Source: Shewanella cutis (GTDB taxonomy: Bacteria; Pseudomonadota; Gammaproteobacteria; Enterobacterales; Shewanellaceae). From it: a stretch of 64,000 bases of DNA. The stretch is taken from positions 1 to 64,000 of the forward strand of contig NZ_JACSDI010000010.1 of the NCBI RefSeq assembly GCF_022410515.1, read 5' to 3'. Of the stretch, positions 28,608-39,402 are shown one piece after another (positions within the stretch are counted from its first letter, which is position 1; the number at the start of each line of letters is the position of its first letter). Below the pieces are notes generated by a model. That model was given only the letters and a program-made list of their open reading frames with translations, made no database searches and had not been told where the DNA came from. A program made the position numbers and the translations under genes.

Positions 28608-28640
28608 GATCGCGATCGCTGCTTATTTTAGCGATCGATC
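28608..28640. repeat. GATC-rich inverted repeat
   Basis: GATCGCGATCGCT and AGCGATCGATC are inverted around an AT-rich loop. Four GATC sites start at 28608, 28614, 28633 and 28637. It may be the terminator of ubiG and the HAD gene or a Dam/SeqA target. Confidence 0.5.
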
Positions 28641-28788
28641 ACACAGTTAAATTCGAACAAAAATTCATCACAAAAGATGCACGCTACTCTCAATTTGAGC
28701 TACAAGGTTAGTCGTTACTAACGCTTTTCTTTATCCTCAAGATATCCACAAGATACCCCCTGAATTGAGACTTGCAAATGGCACCAAA

Positions 28789-28835
28789 CCTCACTATCTT
28801 GTATCTCATCTTATTTAAAACACCATATCTTGTGT
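28789..28835. promoter_or_regulatory. Pair of NrdR-like boxes before nrdA
   Basis: Box 1 CCTCACTATCTTGTAT (28789-28804) and box 2 ACACCATATCTTGTGT (28820-28835) are 31 bp apart, three helical turns, the spacing known for NrdR repressor box pairs. Box 2 fits the palindromic NrdR consensus closely; box 1 shares the TATCTTGT core. A partial inverted copy, ACAAGATA, is at 28748-28755. Confidence 0.7.
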
Positions 28836-28991
28836 ATAGGTAACAATCAGACACACTAGAAGTTCCCCGCTAAATCGACTATTTTCACTTATAGTCAGTA
28901 GTATTAAGGGTTTTCAGGTTGATTGTTTTACAAGGAAACGTACGGTGACTGAGTTCACCTGAATAGATATCAGAACCAAGGCCTCTCTTCA

Positions 28992-31280
28992 ATGAATAGC
29001 AATATGACAGTTACAAAACGTTGTGGTGCCCGTGAGACGATCGATCTCGACAAAATACACCGCGTAATTACTTGGGCAGCCAAGGGATTAAAAAACGTTT
29101 CTGTTTCTGAAGTTGAACTTCGCACGCATTTACAGTTTTTCGACGGGATCCCAACCGAAGCTATCCACGAAACGATCATCAAATCGGCAGCGGATTTAAT
29201 TTCCCCAGAGTCACCCGATTATCAGTTTCTGGCTGCGCGCTTAGCCGTATTCCATTTACGTAAGAAGGCCTTTGGTCAGTTCGAGCCGCCCAAGTTATAT
29301 GACCATGTGACTAAGCTGGTGGAGCTAGGTAAGTATGATATGCACATTCTGCAGGATTACACCCGCGAAGAACTCGACATTATGGATACTTATATCGACC
29401 ATTGGCGCGATATGAATTTCTCCTATGCAGCCGTTAAACAGCTCGAAGGCAAGTATCTGGTTCAAAACCGCGTGACCCATGAGATTTATGAGAGCGCACA
29501 GTTCCTTTATATTTTGGTGGCGGCTTGTTTGTTTGCCCGTTATCCAAAAGAAACGCGACTACAATACGTTAAAGATTTTTACGACGCAGTATCAACCTTT
29601 AAGATTTCACTGCCAACACCCATCATGGCAGGCGTTCGTACGCCGACTCGTCAGTTCAGCTCATGCGTGCTGATTGAATGTGGCGACAGCTTGGACTCTA
29701 TCAATGCGACCGCATCGTCTATCGTGAAGTATGTGAGCCAACGCGCTGGTATCGGTATCAACGCGGGTCGTATCCGTGCATTAGGAAGCCCAATCCGTGG
29801 CGGCGAAGCTTTCCACACAGGTTGCTTACCTTTCTACAAGTATTTCCAAACCGCGGTGAAGTCTTGCTCGCAAGGCGGCGTGCGCGGCGGTGCAGCCACC
29901 CTTTTCTATCCTATTTGGCATTTAGAAGTTGAATCGCTGCTGGTACTGAAAAACAACCGTGGCGTTGAAGATAACCGTATCCGTCATTTAGACTACGGCG
30001 TGCAGCTCAATAAGCTGATGTATCAACGTCTGATCAAAGGCGAAAGCATTAGCCTATTTAGCCCATCGGACGTACCTGGTCTTTACGATGCTTTCTTTGA
30101 AGATCAAGCCGAATTTGAGCGTTTGTATCTGCAATATGAGCAGGACAGCAGTATTCGTAAGAAGACATTAAAAGCGGTGGATCTGTTCTCACTGATGATG
30201 CAAGAGCGTGCTTCAACGGGTCGAATCTACATTCAAAACGTGGATCACTGTAACACCCACAGCCCGTTTGACTCAAAAGTTGCACCGATCAGACAGTCTA
30301 ACCTCTGTCTTGAAATCGCTCTGCCGACTAAGCCACTGAACAACATTGACGATCCAAACGGTGAAATCGCCCTTTGTACACTCTCGGCATTAAACCTCGG
30401 TACGATTACCGATTTAGCGGAACTGGAACCATTAGCAGACTTAGCAGTGCGAGCACTCGATAACCTGCTCGATTACCAAGATTATCCAATCAAGGCGGCG
30501 CAAATTTCATCGATGAATCGTCGAACCTTAGGGATTGGCGTCATCAACTTTGCTAATTATTTAGCGAAGAATGGCATGAAGTACTCCGATGGCAGCGCGA
30601 ACAATTTGACGCACAAGACCTTTGAAGCGATTCAGTTTTATCTGCTCAAAGCGTCCATGAATCTCGCGAAAGAAAAAGGCGCGTGTCCATTATTTAATGA
30701 GACCACTTACGCTCAAGGTATTTTACCTATTGATACCTACAAACGTGACTTAGATAAGATTTGCAGTGAGCCATTGCATTTAGACTGGGAAGCACTGCGT
30801 AGTGACATTAAAGAGTACGGTTTACGTAACTCGACACTGTCTGCACTGATGCCGTCTGAGACTTCATCACAGATCTCAAACGCCACCAACGGTATCGAAC
30901 CGCCTCGGGGTTTGATCAGTGTAAAAGCCAGTAAAGATGGTCAGTTAAAACAAGTGGTACCTGATTTCGACAGCTTAAAGAATAACTATGAACTATTGTG
31001 GCAAATGCCAAGCAACGAAGGTTATTTGCAGCTTGTGGGTATCATGCAAAAGTTCGTTGACCAAGCGATTTCGGCCAACACAAACTATGATCCAGCGCGT
31101 TTTGAGGGCCGTAAAGTCCCGATGCAGACCCTGCTAAAAGACTTACTCAATGCCTATAAGTTAGGTGTAAAAACGCTGTACTACCATAACACTCGCGATG
31201 GTGCATCGGATCAACACGATGACATTACCAACATAGAGAAAGAAGATGACGGCTGTGCTGGCGGCGCTTGCAAAATCTAA
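28992..31280 (+). CDS. nrdA: Ribonucleoside-diphosphate reductase subunit alpha
   Basis: Class Ia aerobic ribonucleotide reductase large subunit, 762 aa against 761 in E. coli, with start MNSNMTVTKRCGARETIDLDK aligning end to end. The ATP-cone allosteric domain covers about 1-95. The catalytic cysteine is in QFSSCVLIECGDS, the partner radical site NLCLEI contains Asn, Cys and Glu, and the C-terminal redox pair is CAGGAC. It forms an operon with nrdB and yfaE and lies behind NrdR-like boxes. Confidence 0.98.
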   Translation: MNSNMTVTKRCGARETIDLDKIHRVITWAAKGLKNVSVSEVELRTHLQFFDGIPTEAIHETIIKSAADLISPESPDYQFLAARLAVFHLRKKAFGQFEPPKLYDHVTKLVELGKYDMHILQDYTREELDIMDTYIDHWRDMNFSYAAVKQLEGKYLVQNRVTHEIYESAQFLYILVAACLFARYPKETRLQYVKDFYDAVSTFKISLPTPIMAGVRTPTRQFSSCVLIECGDSLDSINATASSIVKYVSQRAGIGINAGRIRALGSPIRGGEAFHTGCLPFYKYFQTAVKSCSQGGVRGGAATLFYPIWHLEVESLLVLKNNRGVEDNRIRHLDYGVQLNKLMYQRLIKGESISLFSPSDVPGLYDAFFEDQAEFERLYLQYEQDSSIRKKTLKAVDLFSLMMQERASTGRIYIQNVDHCNTHSPFDSKVAPIRQSNLCLEIALPTKPLNNIDDPNGEIALCTLSALNLGTITDLAELEPLADLAVRALDNLLDYQDYPIKAAQISSMNRRTLGIGVINFANYLAKNGMKYSDGSANNLTHKTFEAIQFYLLKASMNLAKEKGACPLFNETTYAQGILPIDTYKRDLDKICSEPLHLDWEALRSDIKEYGLRNSTLSALMPSETSSQISNATNGIEPPRGLISVKASKDGQLKQVVPDFDSLKNNYELLWQMPSNEGYLQLVGIMQKFVDQAISANTNYDPARFEGRKVPMQTLLKDLLNAYKLGVKTLYYHNTRDGASDQHDDITNIEKEDDGCAGGACKI

Positions 31281-31299
31281 TCTTCAATGTTAACGGTTG

Positions 31300-31320
31300 C
31301 GGGATCCCCATGGGATCCCG
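31300..31320. promoter_or_regulatory. GC-rich hairpin between nrdA and nrdB
   Basis: CGGGATCCC and GGGATCCCG form a 9-bp stem with a 3-nt loop, 20 bp after nrdA and 20 bp before nrdB. It has no T-run. It may set relative expression of the two subunits or protect an mRNA end. Confidence 0.5.
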
Positions 31321-31340
31321 ACTTATTGGAATACTCGTAC

Positions 31341-32471
31341 ATGACCTACTCTACTTTTTGCCAAACACCCAACGATGCCACCCGTGAACCCATGTTTTTC
31401 GGACAATCGGTGAACGTCGCACGTTATGACCAACAAAAATATGAAGTGTTTGAAAAACTAATCGAAAAGCAACTGTCTTTCTTCTGGCGTCCAGAGGAAG
31501 TCGATGTGAGCCGCGATAAAATCGACTACAACTCACTGCCAGATCATGAAAAGCATATTTTTATTTCTAACCTGAAATATCAAACGCTGCTCGATTCAAT
31601 CCAAGGCCGTTCGCCTAACGTGGCTTTTTTGCCATTGGTGTCACTGCCAGAGTTAGAGACTTGGATTGAAACCTGGTCATTCTCCGAGACCATTCATTCG
31701 CGCTCATACACACACATCATTCGCAATATCGTCAACGATCCTTCGGTGATTTTTGATGATATCGTGGTGAACCATGAGATCCTCCGCCGTGCCACAGACA
31801 TTGCCGAGTTCTACGATCACCTGATTAAATTGACTCAGGTATATCATCTACTTGGTGAAGGCACCCATGAGATTGATGGTGAGCCAGTAGAGGTGAATAC
31901 CCGCACCCTGAAAAAAGCCCTGTACCTGTGCATGATGTCAGTTAACGCGCTCGAAGCGATTCGCTTCTACGTGAGCTTTGCCTGCTCATTTGCCTTCGCA
32001 GAGCGTAAGCTTATGGAAGGTAACGCGAAAATTATTCGCCTTATCGCCCGTGATGAAGCGCTGCACTTAAACAGCACTCAGCATATCTTAACCATTATGC
32101 AGGGCGGCAAAGACGATCCAGAAATGGCAGAGATTGCCGCTGAATGCCAACAGGAAGCCTACAACCTGTTCCTCAAAGCCGCAGAGCAAGAAAAAGAATG
32201 GGCTAAATACCTGTTTAAAGACGGCTCAATGATTGGTCTAAACGAACAAATCCTCTGCCAATATGTTGAGTACATTACTAACCAACGGATGAAGTCAGTT
32301 AACCTGCCGCTTCCTTACGCTGAGCAAACTAACCCACTGCCATGGATGAAAAACTGGCTAGAGAGTGACGCGGTACAAGTGGCCCCACAAGAAGTGGAAG
32401 TGTCATCCTATCTGGTCGGCCAAATCGATGCCGCCGTCGACAGTGATGAATTCCTTGATTTCGATCTCTAA
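31341..32471 (+). CDS. nrdB: Ribonucleoside-diphosphate reductase subunit beta
   Basis: Class Ia small subunit that holds the di-iron site and tyrosyl radical. With the start at 31341 ([12 protein letters not shown]) it is 376 aa, the same as E. coli, and the radical tyrosine is Tyr123 in [11 protein letters not shown] (Tyr122 in mature E. coli numbering). The iron-ligand carboxylates and histidines in SETIHSR and RDEALHLN are intact. An in-frame start further up at 31287 lies across the intergenic hairpin and is not credible. Confidence 0.98.
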   Translation: MTYSTFCQTPNDATREPMFFGQSVNVARYDQQKYEVFEKLIEKQLSFFWRPEEVDVSRDKIDYNSLPDHEKHIFISNLKYQTLLDSIQGRSPNVAFLPLVSLPELETWIETWSFSETIHSRSYTHIIRNIVNDPSVIFDDIVVNHEILRRATDIAEFYDHLIKLTQVYHLLGEGTHEIDGEPVEVNTRTLKKALYLCMMSVNALEAIRFYVSFACSFAFAERKLMEGNAKIIRLIARDEALHLNSTQHILTIMQGGKDDPEMAEIAAECQQEAYNLFLKAAEQEKEWAKYLFKDGSMIGLNEQILCQYVEYITNQRMKSVNLPLPYAEQTNPLPWMKNWLESDAVQVAPQEVEVSSYLVGQIDAAVDSDEFLDFDL

Positions 32472-32504
32472 TCACTTTTGATTTTGAAATGACTAGATTA
32501 CGAA

Positions 32505-32927
32505 ATGACTAAGTCGAACCTGCTCAAGAGCCATCCATTGAACAGCCCCTTTGCCAAGGCGCCCATTGTGCGCCTGCAAGGGCAACCAGTGCTGCTATTC
32601 ACCCAGCAGCACAGTTCTTTACTGCAAGCTCTCGAAGCTAAAAAGGTCAGAATTTTCTCTGAATGTCGTAGTGGTTTTTGTGGCGCCTGCAAAACCCGTA
32701 TTATTAGCGGCAGCGTCAGCTATTTAACCGAGCCTTTAGCCGAGCTTAATGCCGACGAATGCCTGCCCTGCTGCTGTATTCCTAGCGAAGATTTAGAACT
32801 CGATTTATCCCCCGAAGGTGCTGCCGTGGTGACCTATTCTTGCGGTAACAGGCGCGCCCAAACCCCATCGACGCGTAAAACCGGCAATCTTAAAGCAGTG
32901 CCACAGCAAGAAGTGGTCGAAGACTAA
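32505..32927 (+). CDS. yfaE: 2Fe-2S ferredoxin for NrdB cofactor maintenance
   Basis: Plant-type [2Fe-2S] ferredoxin of 140 aa with cluster cysteines in CRSGFCGACK and a distal CCC stretch near residue 87 (CLPCCCIP). It sits 33 bp after nrdB, as yfaE does in E. coli, where it supplies electrons to regenerate the NrdB diferric-tyrosyl cofactor. It is longer than E. coli YfaE (84 aa): about 20 extra residues at the start and 35 at the end. The C-terminal tail is polar and probably disordered. Confidence 0.88.
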   Translation: MTKSNLLKSHPLNSPFAKAPIVRLQGQPVLLFTQQHSSLLQALEAKKVRIFSECRSGFCGACKTRIISGSVSYLTEPLAELNADECLPCCCIPSEDLELDLSPEGAAVVTYSCGNRRAQTPSTRKTGNLKAVPQQEVVED

Positions 32928-33260
32928 AATAGTTGTCTTAAACTCTTAGGCATTTTTGGGAGTGACTTGGGTTGGCGAGTCGATGATCAACAAAACCAGA
33001 AACTTTGCCTACGGTGAATACACACGCCCACTCGTCTATGAAAGCTGTCAAGCTTATCTCATCAAAGACTTTGGCGCGATAACTGAGTGCGTGCGCTAAT
33101 TTTGCAGTCTAGAAACAGACTGTTGTGACGGCAAAGCCAAATTTTTAATGGCCTGGTAACCACATCAATGGCCAGTGGCACTCGTGTCGTCAGTTATGGG
33201 CTTTACCCAACTAAGAAGATGCTCCTCTACAGATAGTGTCTTATATTCAATCTCAATCAA
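32928..33260. other. Non-coding or decayed stretch after yfaE
   Basis: About 330 bp with only very short frames (the longest plus-strand one is 38 codons from 32983). No family similarity was recognised. It may be remnants of a lost gene between yfaE and fadH. Confidence 0.4.
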
Positions 33261-33291
33261 CAAAAAGCCTGAGTCAGACTCAGGCTTTTTG
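33261..33291. terminator. Bidirectional terminator between yfaE and fadH
   Basis: A long perfect stem, CAAAAAGCCTGAGTC / GACTCAGGCTTTTTG, between convergent transcripts, with A/T flanks that serve both strands. Confidence 0.85.
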
Positions 33292-33311
33292 TTGGTGAAA
33301 ATACTTAAAAA

Positions 33312-35330
<2,019 letters not shown>

Positions 35331-35342
35331 TCAAACATCCTT

Positions 35343-35360
35343 TTTAAACAAGTGATTTAA
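35343..35360. promoter_or_regulatory. PsrA-like operator upstream of fadH
   Basis: TTTAAACAAGTGATTTAA, 18 bp, matching 15 of 18 positions with the site before the acyl-CoA dehydrogenase at 8878-8895. The right half is less symmetric than the left. Confidence 0.45.
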
Positions 35361-35495
35361 ATGAGCATACCCTGAGTCAAATGTAAGCTCAACAGTTGCC
35401 AGCAGGTTAAAAGTTAAAATCCTTTACAATTGTGTTTAGCCAGTTAAGCGATTTTCAGTTAGCATTGGCACATTCGATATGCAAAGGAGTGGCTA

Positions 35496-37340
35496 ATGTC
35501 CGCTAACCCATCGTTTTTCAAGAGAATATGCTTATTCATTTGGAACGTCCTTAACGGGACCCGTAAGCTCATACTCAACCTGATTTTTTTTGGTTTCCTA
35601 GCACTTATTCTGATAGCTATTAGCAGCAGTGAAGACATAAAGGTCGAAGATAACGCTGCACTTGTGCTTAATCTTGCAGGTTCAATTGTCGATCAAAAAC
35701 AACAAGTTGATCCGATTGAAGCCGCGCTCAAGCAAGGTAATAACGGCAGCAGCGACGGCGAAATCTTGCTCGCGGATATTATTTATGTGATTGATAATGC
35801 TACACATGATAATAGGATCAGCACTATCGTTTTGGACTTAGCTGAGTTAAAGCGAGCCGGGATCAGTAAATTGCAATCCATCGGCGATGCCCTTAATCGC
35901 TTTAAAGAAAGTGGCAAAAAAGTCGTTGCTATTGGCAATTATTACGAACAAAACCAATATTTTCTCGCCAGCTTTGCTAATACCATCTACCTAAATCCTC
36001 AAGGCAGCGTATCCCTTGATGGATTAAGTATGTACAACCAATACTTCAAATCCGCACTCGAGAAACTCAAGATAAAAGCGCATATCTTCCGCGTTGGGAC
36101 GTTTAAATCCGCTGTAGAGCCCTATATGCGAGACAATATGTCGGATGCAGCCAGAGAAGCCAGCAGTGCCCTACTCGCTGATATATGGCAAAGTTATACC
36201 CAAACGGTTGCAAAAAATCGCCAAATCGATGCCAATGCGTTAGTGCTAGATTCTCCGAGCTATCTAGCTCAGTTAGATAAAGCCGAAGGCGACTCCGCGA
36301 CTATGGCCCTCAATATGAAATGGGTCGATACGCTTGCGACCGATGAAGAGTTTCGTAAAATCATGCTCGATGCCGTGGGCAAAGAGAACAGTGGCGACAG
36401 CTTCAAACAGGTTAGCTTTTACGATTATTTAACCTTAGTGACACCGCTACCAAGCTTTATTGAGCAAGACAGTGTCGGCATTATCGTTGCGAGCGGTACG
36501 ATTCTCAATGGCAGTCAACCTGCTGGCCAGATTGGAGGCGATAGCACGGCAGATCTACTGCGTAAGGCTCGCTTTGATAACCATATTAAAGCACTGGTAT
36601 TGCGAGTTGACAGCCCTGGTGGTAGCGCATTCGCTTCAGAGCAAATTCGCCAAGAATTGCTCGCCCTTAAAGCTGCGGGTAAACCTGTTGTCGTAAGCAT
36701 GGGTAGCCTAGCGGCCTCAGGTGGTTATTGGATTTCGGCTAGTGCAGATTATATCTTCGCAACGCCAACGACACTGACAGGCTCTATTGGCATCTTCGGT
36801 ATGATTACTACCTTTGAAGATTCCCTTGCAAGCTTAGGCATTCATACCGACGGCGTATCGACATCGGAATGGGCGGGGTTGTCTGTAACCCGTACCCTAT
36901 CACCGCAAATCGAGTCTGTGATTCAGCGTCATATTGAGCGTGGCTACTTAGACTTTATTTCACTGGTCGCCAAAGAACGAAAAATCAGCTTAGAGCAAGT
37001 AGATAAAATAGCCCAAGGCCGAGTATGGAGTGGTAAAAAAGCATTGGAATTAGGCTTAGTGGATGAGCTCGGTGATATCGACCAAGCCGTTACTAAAGCG
37101 GCCCAATTGGCGAATTTGAGTCTGTTCGATACCCGCCTAATTGAGCAAGAATTGACGCCAGAGCAACGTTTTGTGCAGCAAATGTTTGCTTCCGTCTCAG
37201 CTTATTTACCCGCATCACTCAGTCATTCAACACTGCTTGAGCAAATGCTGAATCAATGGGCTGGCAACTTAAAAACTATCGCCGCCTTTAATGATCCAAA
37301 TCATGTGTATGTGTATTGTGATAGCTGCATAATTAACTAG
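35496..37340 (+). CDS. sppA: Signal peptide peptidase SppA, 67K type (protease IV)
   Basis: Inner-membrane serine protease that degrades cleaved signal peptides. 614 aa with an N-terminal anchor (about 22-45) and two tandem peptidase domains. The Ser-Lys dyad is visible: Lys in VGTFKSAVEPYMRDNMS (N-terminal domain) and Ser in SMGSLAASGGYWIS (C-terminal domain). The ribosome-binding site AAGGAG lies 8 bp before the start. The TAG stop is formed by a TA dinucleotide plus the first G of a MITE-like element. Confidence 0.96.
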   Translation: MSANPSFFKRICLFIWNVLNGTRKLILNLIFFGFLALILIAISSSEDIKVEDNAALVLNLAGSIVDQKQQVDPIEAALKQGNNGSSDGEILLADIIYVIDNATHDNRISTIVLDLAELKRAGISKLQSIGDALNRFKESGKKVVAIGNYYEQNQYFLASFANTIYLNPQGSVSLDGLSMYNQYFKSALEKLKIKAHIFRVGTFKSAVEPYMRDNMSDAAREASSALLADIWQSYTQTVAKNRQIDANALVLDSPSYLAQLDKAEGDSATMALNMKWVDTLATDEEFRKIMLDAVGKENSGDSFKQVSFYDYLTLVTPLPSFIEQDSVGIIVASGTILNGSQPAGQIGGDSTADLLRKARFDNHIKALVLRVDSPGGSAFASEQIRQELLALKAAGKPVVVSMGSLAASGGYWISASADYIFATPTTLTGSIGIFGMITTFEDSLASLGIHTDGVSTSEWAGLSVTRTLSPQIESVIQRHIERGYLDFISLVAKERKISLEQVDKIAQGRVWSGKKALELGLVDELGDIDQAVTKAAQLANLSLFDTRLIEQELTPEQRFVQQMFASVSAYLPASLSHSTLLEQMLNQWAGNLKTIAAFNDPNHVYVYCDSCIIN

Positions 37341-37604
37341 GGCGTGTTGACGTTTCAGGGTTATTTTTGCAGCAATTTGGCTGGCTTTTATGCAAGGAAA
37401 AGTCCGTGCTGTGTAGTTATTCTACATAAACGGACGATAACGCAGCAGAAAAGCCAGCCAAATACTGCCCTAAGGGTTCGTCTGGCAAGCCCTTGCTCTT
37501 TGTCACTCGTCATTTGAGTAGAATAACTACACATCATTCCTCGTTTCGCGAGCACGAGCTTGCCAGAACGAACAAAATCTAATCTCGAAACGTCAACACG
37601 CCCT
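37339..37604. mobile_element. MITE-like element (266 bp) with TA flanks
   Basis: Perfect 18-bp terminal inverted repeats, AGGGCGTGTTGACGTTTC at 37339-37356 and its complement at 37587-37604. The ends read TA-GGGCGTG and CACGCCC-TA, the pattern of TA target duplication by Tc1/mariner/IS630-type transposases. There is no coding content. The inside is made of nested hairpins: AATTTGGCTGGCTTTT pairs with AAAAGCCAGCCAAAT, TCTGGCAAGC with GCTTGCCAGA, and TGTGTAGTTATTCTAC with GTAGAATAACTACACA. It lies between sppA and its terminator. Confidence 0.85.
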
Positions 37605-37630
37605 AAACATTAGAGGGCAAACCTCAGATT

Positions 37631-37656
37631 AAAGCCCGATCCTTCGGGCTTTTTTA
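37631..37656 (+). terminator. sppA terminator
   Basis: AAAGCCCGA / TCGGGCTTT with a TCCT loop and a T-run. The MITE-like insertion pushed it about 290 bp away from the sppA stop. Confidence 0.85.
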
Positions 37657-37716
37657 TTGGGTTTATGTCAGTAAAATCGTATAATTAGCCTACGTGAAGC
37701 TAAGATAACGACAAGA

Positions 37717-38730
37717 ATGACTAAACGCTCCATTTATGTCGCCTACACGGGCGGCACCATAGGCATGCAAAAAACCGATAATGGCTTCGCGCCAGTAGCG
37801 GGATTTCTCACCCAATGTGTACAATCCATGCCCGAGTTCTACCATGCCGAAATGCCCGAGTTTGTGATCCACGAGTATTGTCCACTCATCGACTCATCGA
37901 ACATGGCGCCCACAGACTGGCAAATGATCGCTGACGATATAAACGCCAATTATGACAAGTACGATGGTTTTGTTATTCTCCACGGCACAGATACCATGGC
38001 CTATACCGCATCGGCGCTGTCATTTATGCTGCAGGGTTTATCAAAACCTGTGATTGTCACTGGCTCACAAATCCCTTTGGCGCAGCTACGATCTGACGGT
38101 CAAACCAACCTGTTAAACTCTCTGTATATTGCCGCAAACTATCCTGTGGCTGAGGTTTGTTTATTCTTTAATAACAAACTATTCCGTGGTAATCGCTCCA
38201 CTAAAGCCCATGCAGATGGTTTTGATGCATTTGCCTCGCCTAACTTCCCCTTACTGCTCGAAGCGGGGATCAAAATTAATTTGCGTGCAGGCAAAATAGC
38301 CACGCCGAGTAATAAACCCTTGGAAGTGGCCAATATCAGCCCTCAGCCCGTGGGCGTCGTCACTCTCTACCCAGGTATTTCAACTCAAATTTTTGAGAAT
38401 ATACTGCAACAACCCGTTAAAGCGCTGATATTACTGACCTTTGGAGTTGGAAATGCGCCGCAGGATGCTGCGCTACTCAAAACCTTAAAACAAGCAGATG
38501 AACGTGGCATTGTTTTGGTTAATCTTACTCAATGTTTCCAAGGCAAAGTGAATATGGGCGGTTATGCGACAGGAAATGCCCTCGCCAAAGCAGGGGTGAT
38601 CAGCGGTGCGGATATGACAATAGAAGCTGCATTGGCCAAGTTGCATTATCTACTCTCGAAAAACTTAAAGCCGATTGAGATTAAAACCGCTATGCTGCAA
38701 AACTTGGTGGGTGAACTCAGCCCGGACTAA
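37717..38730 (+). CDS. ansA: L-asparaginase I (cytoplasmic)
   Basis: Hydrolyses asparagine to aspartate and ammonia. 337 aa, the size of E. coli AnsA (338). Both catalytic threonine motifs are present: AYTGGTIGM at residues 9-17 and ILHGTDTMAYTASAL at about 88-102, with the catalytic Lys in the later TGSQIPL-to-LFNNKLFRGNRSTKAHADGF region. No signal peptide, so cytoplasmic and probably low-affinity. It is transcribed downstream of sppA but behind its terminator. Confidence 0.95.
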   Translation: MTKRSIYVAYTGGTIGMQKTDNGFAPVAGFLTQCVQSMPEFYHAEMPEFVIHEYCPLIDSSNMAPTDWQMIADDINANYDKYDGFVILHGTDTMAYTASALSFMLQGLSKPVIVTGSQIPLAQLRSDGQTNLLNSLYIAANYPVAEVCLFFNNKLFRGNRSTKAHADGFDAFASPNFPLLLEAGIKINLRAGKIATPSNKPLEVANISPQPVGVVTLYPGISTQIFENILQQPVKALILLTFGVGNAPQDAALLKTLKQADERGIVLVNLTQCFQGKVNMGGYATGNALAKAGVISGADMTIEAALAKLHYLLSKNLKPIEIKTAMLQNLVGELSPD

Positions 38731-38819
38731 AAAGACTGTCTTGCACCTACAAAAAAGCCCATGGATATGTAATGTTGGTTAGTCAACACTGCTCAGTTAA
38801 CCGTCTCGCTAGAAAGATC

Positions 38820-38850
38820 AAAATCCGATGACCTCTTGTCATCGGATTTT
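38820..38850 (+). terminator. ansA terminator
   Basis: A perfect 13-bp stem, AAAATCCGATGAC / GTCATCGGATTTT, with a 5-nt loop. Confidence 0.85.
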
Positions 38851-38899
38851 TATGCAACTCTCAGAAGCACTTGTTCGCACTCATATTACCCGCCTAACC

Positions 38900-39345
38900 A
38901 AATTCACCTGCCTCGCTGATGTGTTATAGCCTGAGTTAATTCAATCCTGTTTAGACTCACAAGGTGTTGCCACACTCAGACGATGCAAATTGGCAATTGA
39001 TGCGATGATTTGGGCCGTTGTTCCGAGGGGAGTCTGTTCGATCACTCATCAACAAACTCGACATTGTTTTGCCACAAGAGATTGATTATGTTGCACATAG
39101 TGCAGTGACTCAGGTACGTAAACGATTAGGCAGTGAGGTCGTTCGAGAAGTGTTCGGCCGTAGCGCGAATACCTAGCACGCGAGAGCCGAACACCCTTAT
39201 TGATGTGGTCTGAACCTGTATGGCGTCGATGGTGTGGCGGACAGCCGATAGTGTTCAAAATCTAGCAGCCTTTGGGCGAAGCGGCTTATCCAAGGGGCCT
39301 TTAAATGAGCAAAATAAGTATCCGGTTAGACCAAAGAAAAATGCC
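38900..39345 (+). pseudogene. Decayed IS4-family transposase fragment
   Basis: Pieces of an IS4-type transposase N-terminal region can be read across frames: ELIQSCLDSQGVATLRRCKL and AIDAMIWAVV from about 38933, then SLINKLDIVLPQEIDYV and RKRLGSEVVREVFGRSANT up to 39175, then HARAEHPY, CGLNLYGVDGV, and NLAAFGRSGLSKGPL near 39260-39305. Tryptophan codons have become TAG and TGA, and there are at least two frame changes. The C-terminal two thirds, with the DDE residues, are gone. It is clearly old and inactive. Confidence 0.75.
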
Positions 39346-39369
39346 GTTCACTCTTAAGTGAACGGCATT
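39340..39369 (-). terminator. Terminator of the long GAPDH gene
   Basis: A perfect 13-bp stem, AATGCCGTTCACT / AGTGAACGGCATT, with a CTTA loop and a minus-strand T-run, 34 bp after the stop. Confidence 0.85.
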
Positions 39370-39402
39370 ATATGGGTATTGGCTTTTTAATGGCTATTGA
39401 AA

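Larger units (their letters stand above)
28526..28991. other. Long nrdA upstream region
   Basis: 466 bp without a gene. It holds a GATC-rich hairpin at 28608-28640, a DnaA-box-like ATATCCACA at 28742-28750 (one mismatch to TTATCCACA), two NrdR-like boxes and the nrdA promoter. This is the control region of ribonucleotide reductase, where replication and nucleotide signals are expected to act. Confidence 0.6.

Noticed and set aside
28890..28895. TATAGT as nrdA -10 element
   Set aside because: No acceptable -35 at the right distance, so not listed as a promoter.
31287..31340. Longer nrdB start
   Set aside because: The extra 18 residues translate the intergenic hairpin and have no counterpart in E. 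coli NrdB.
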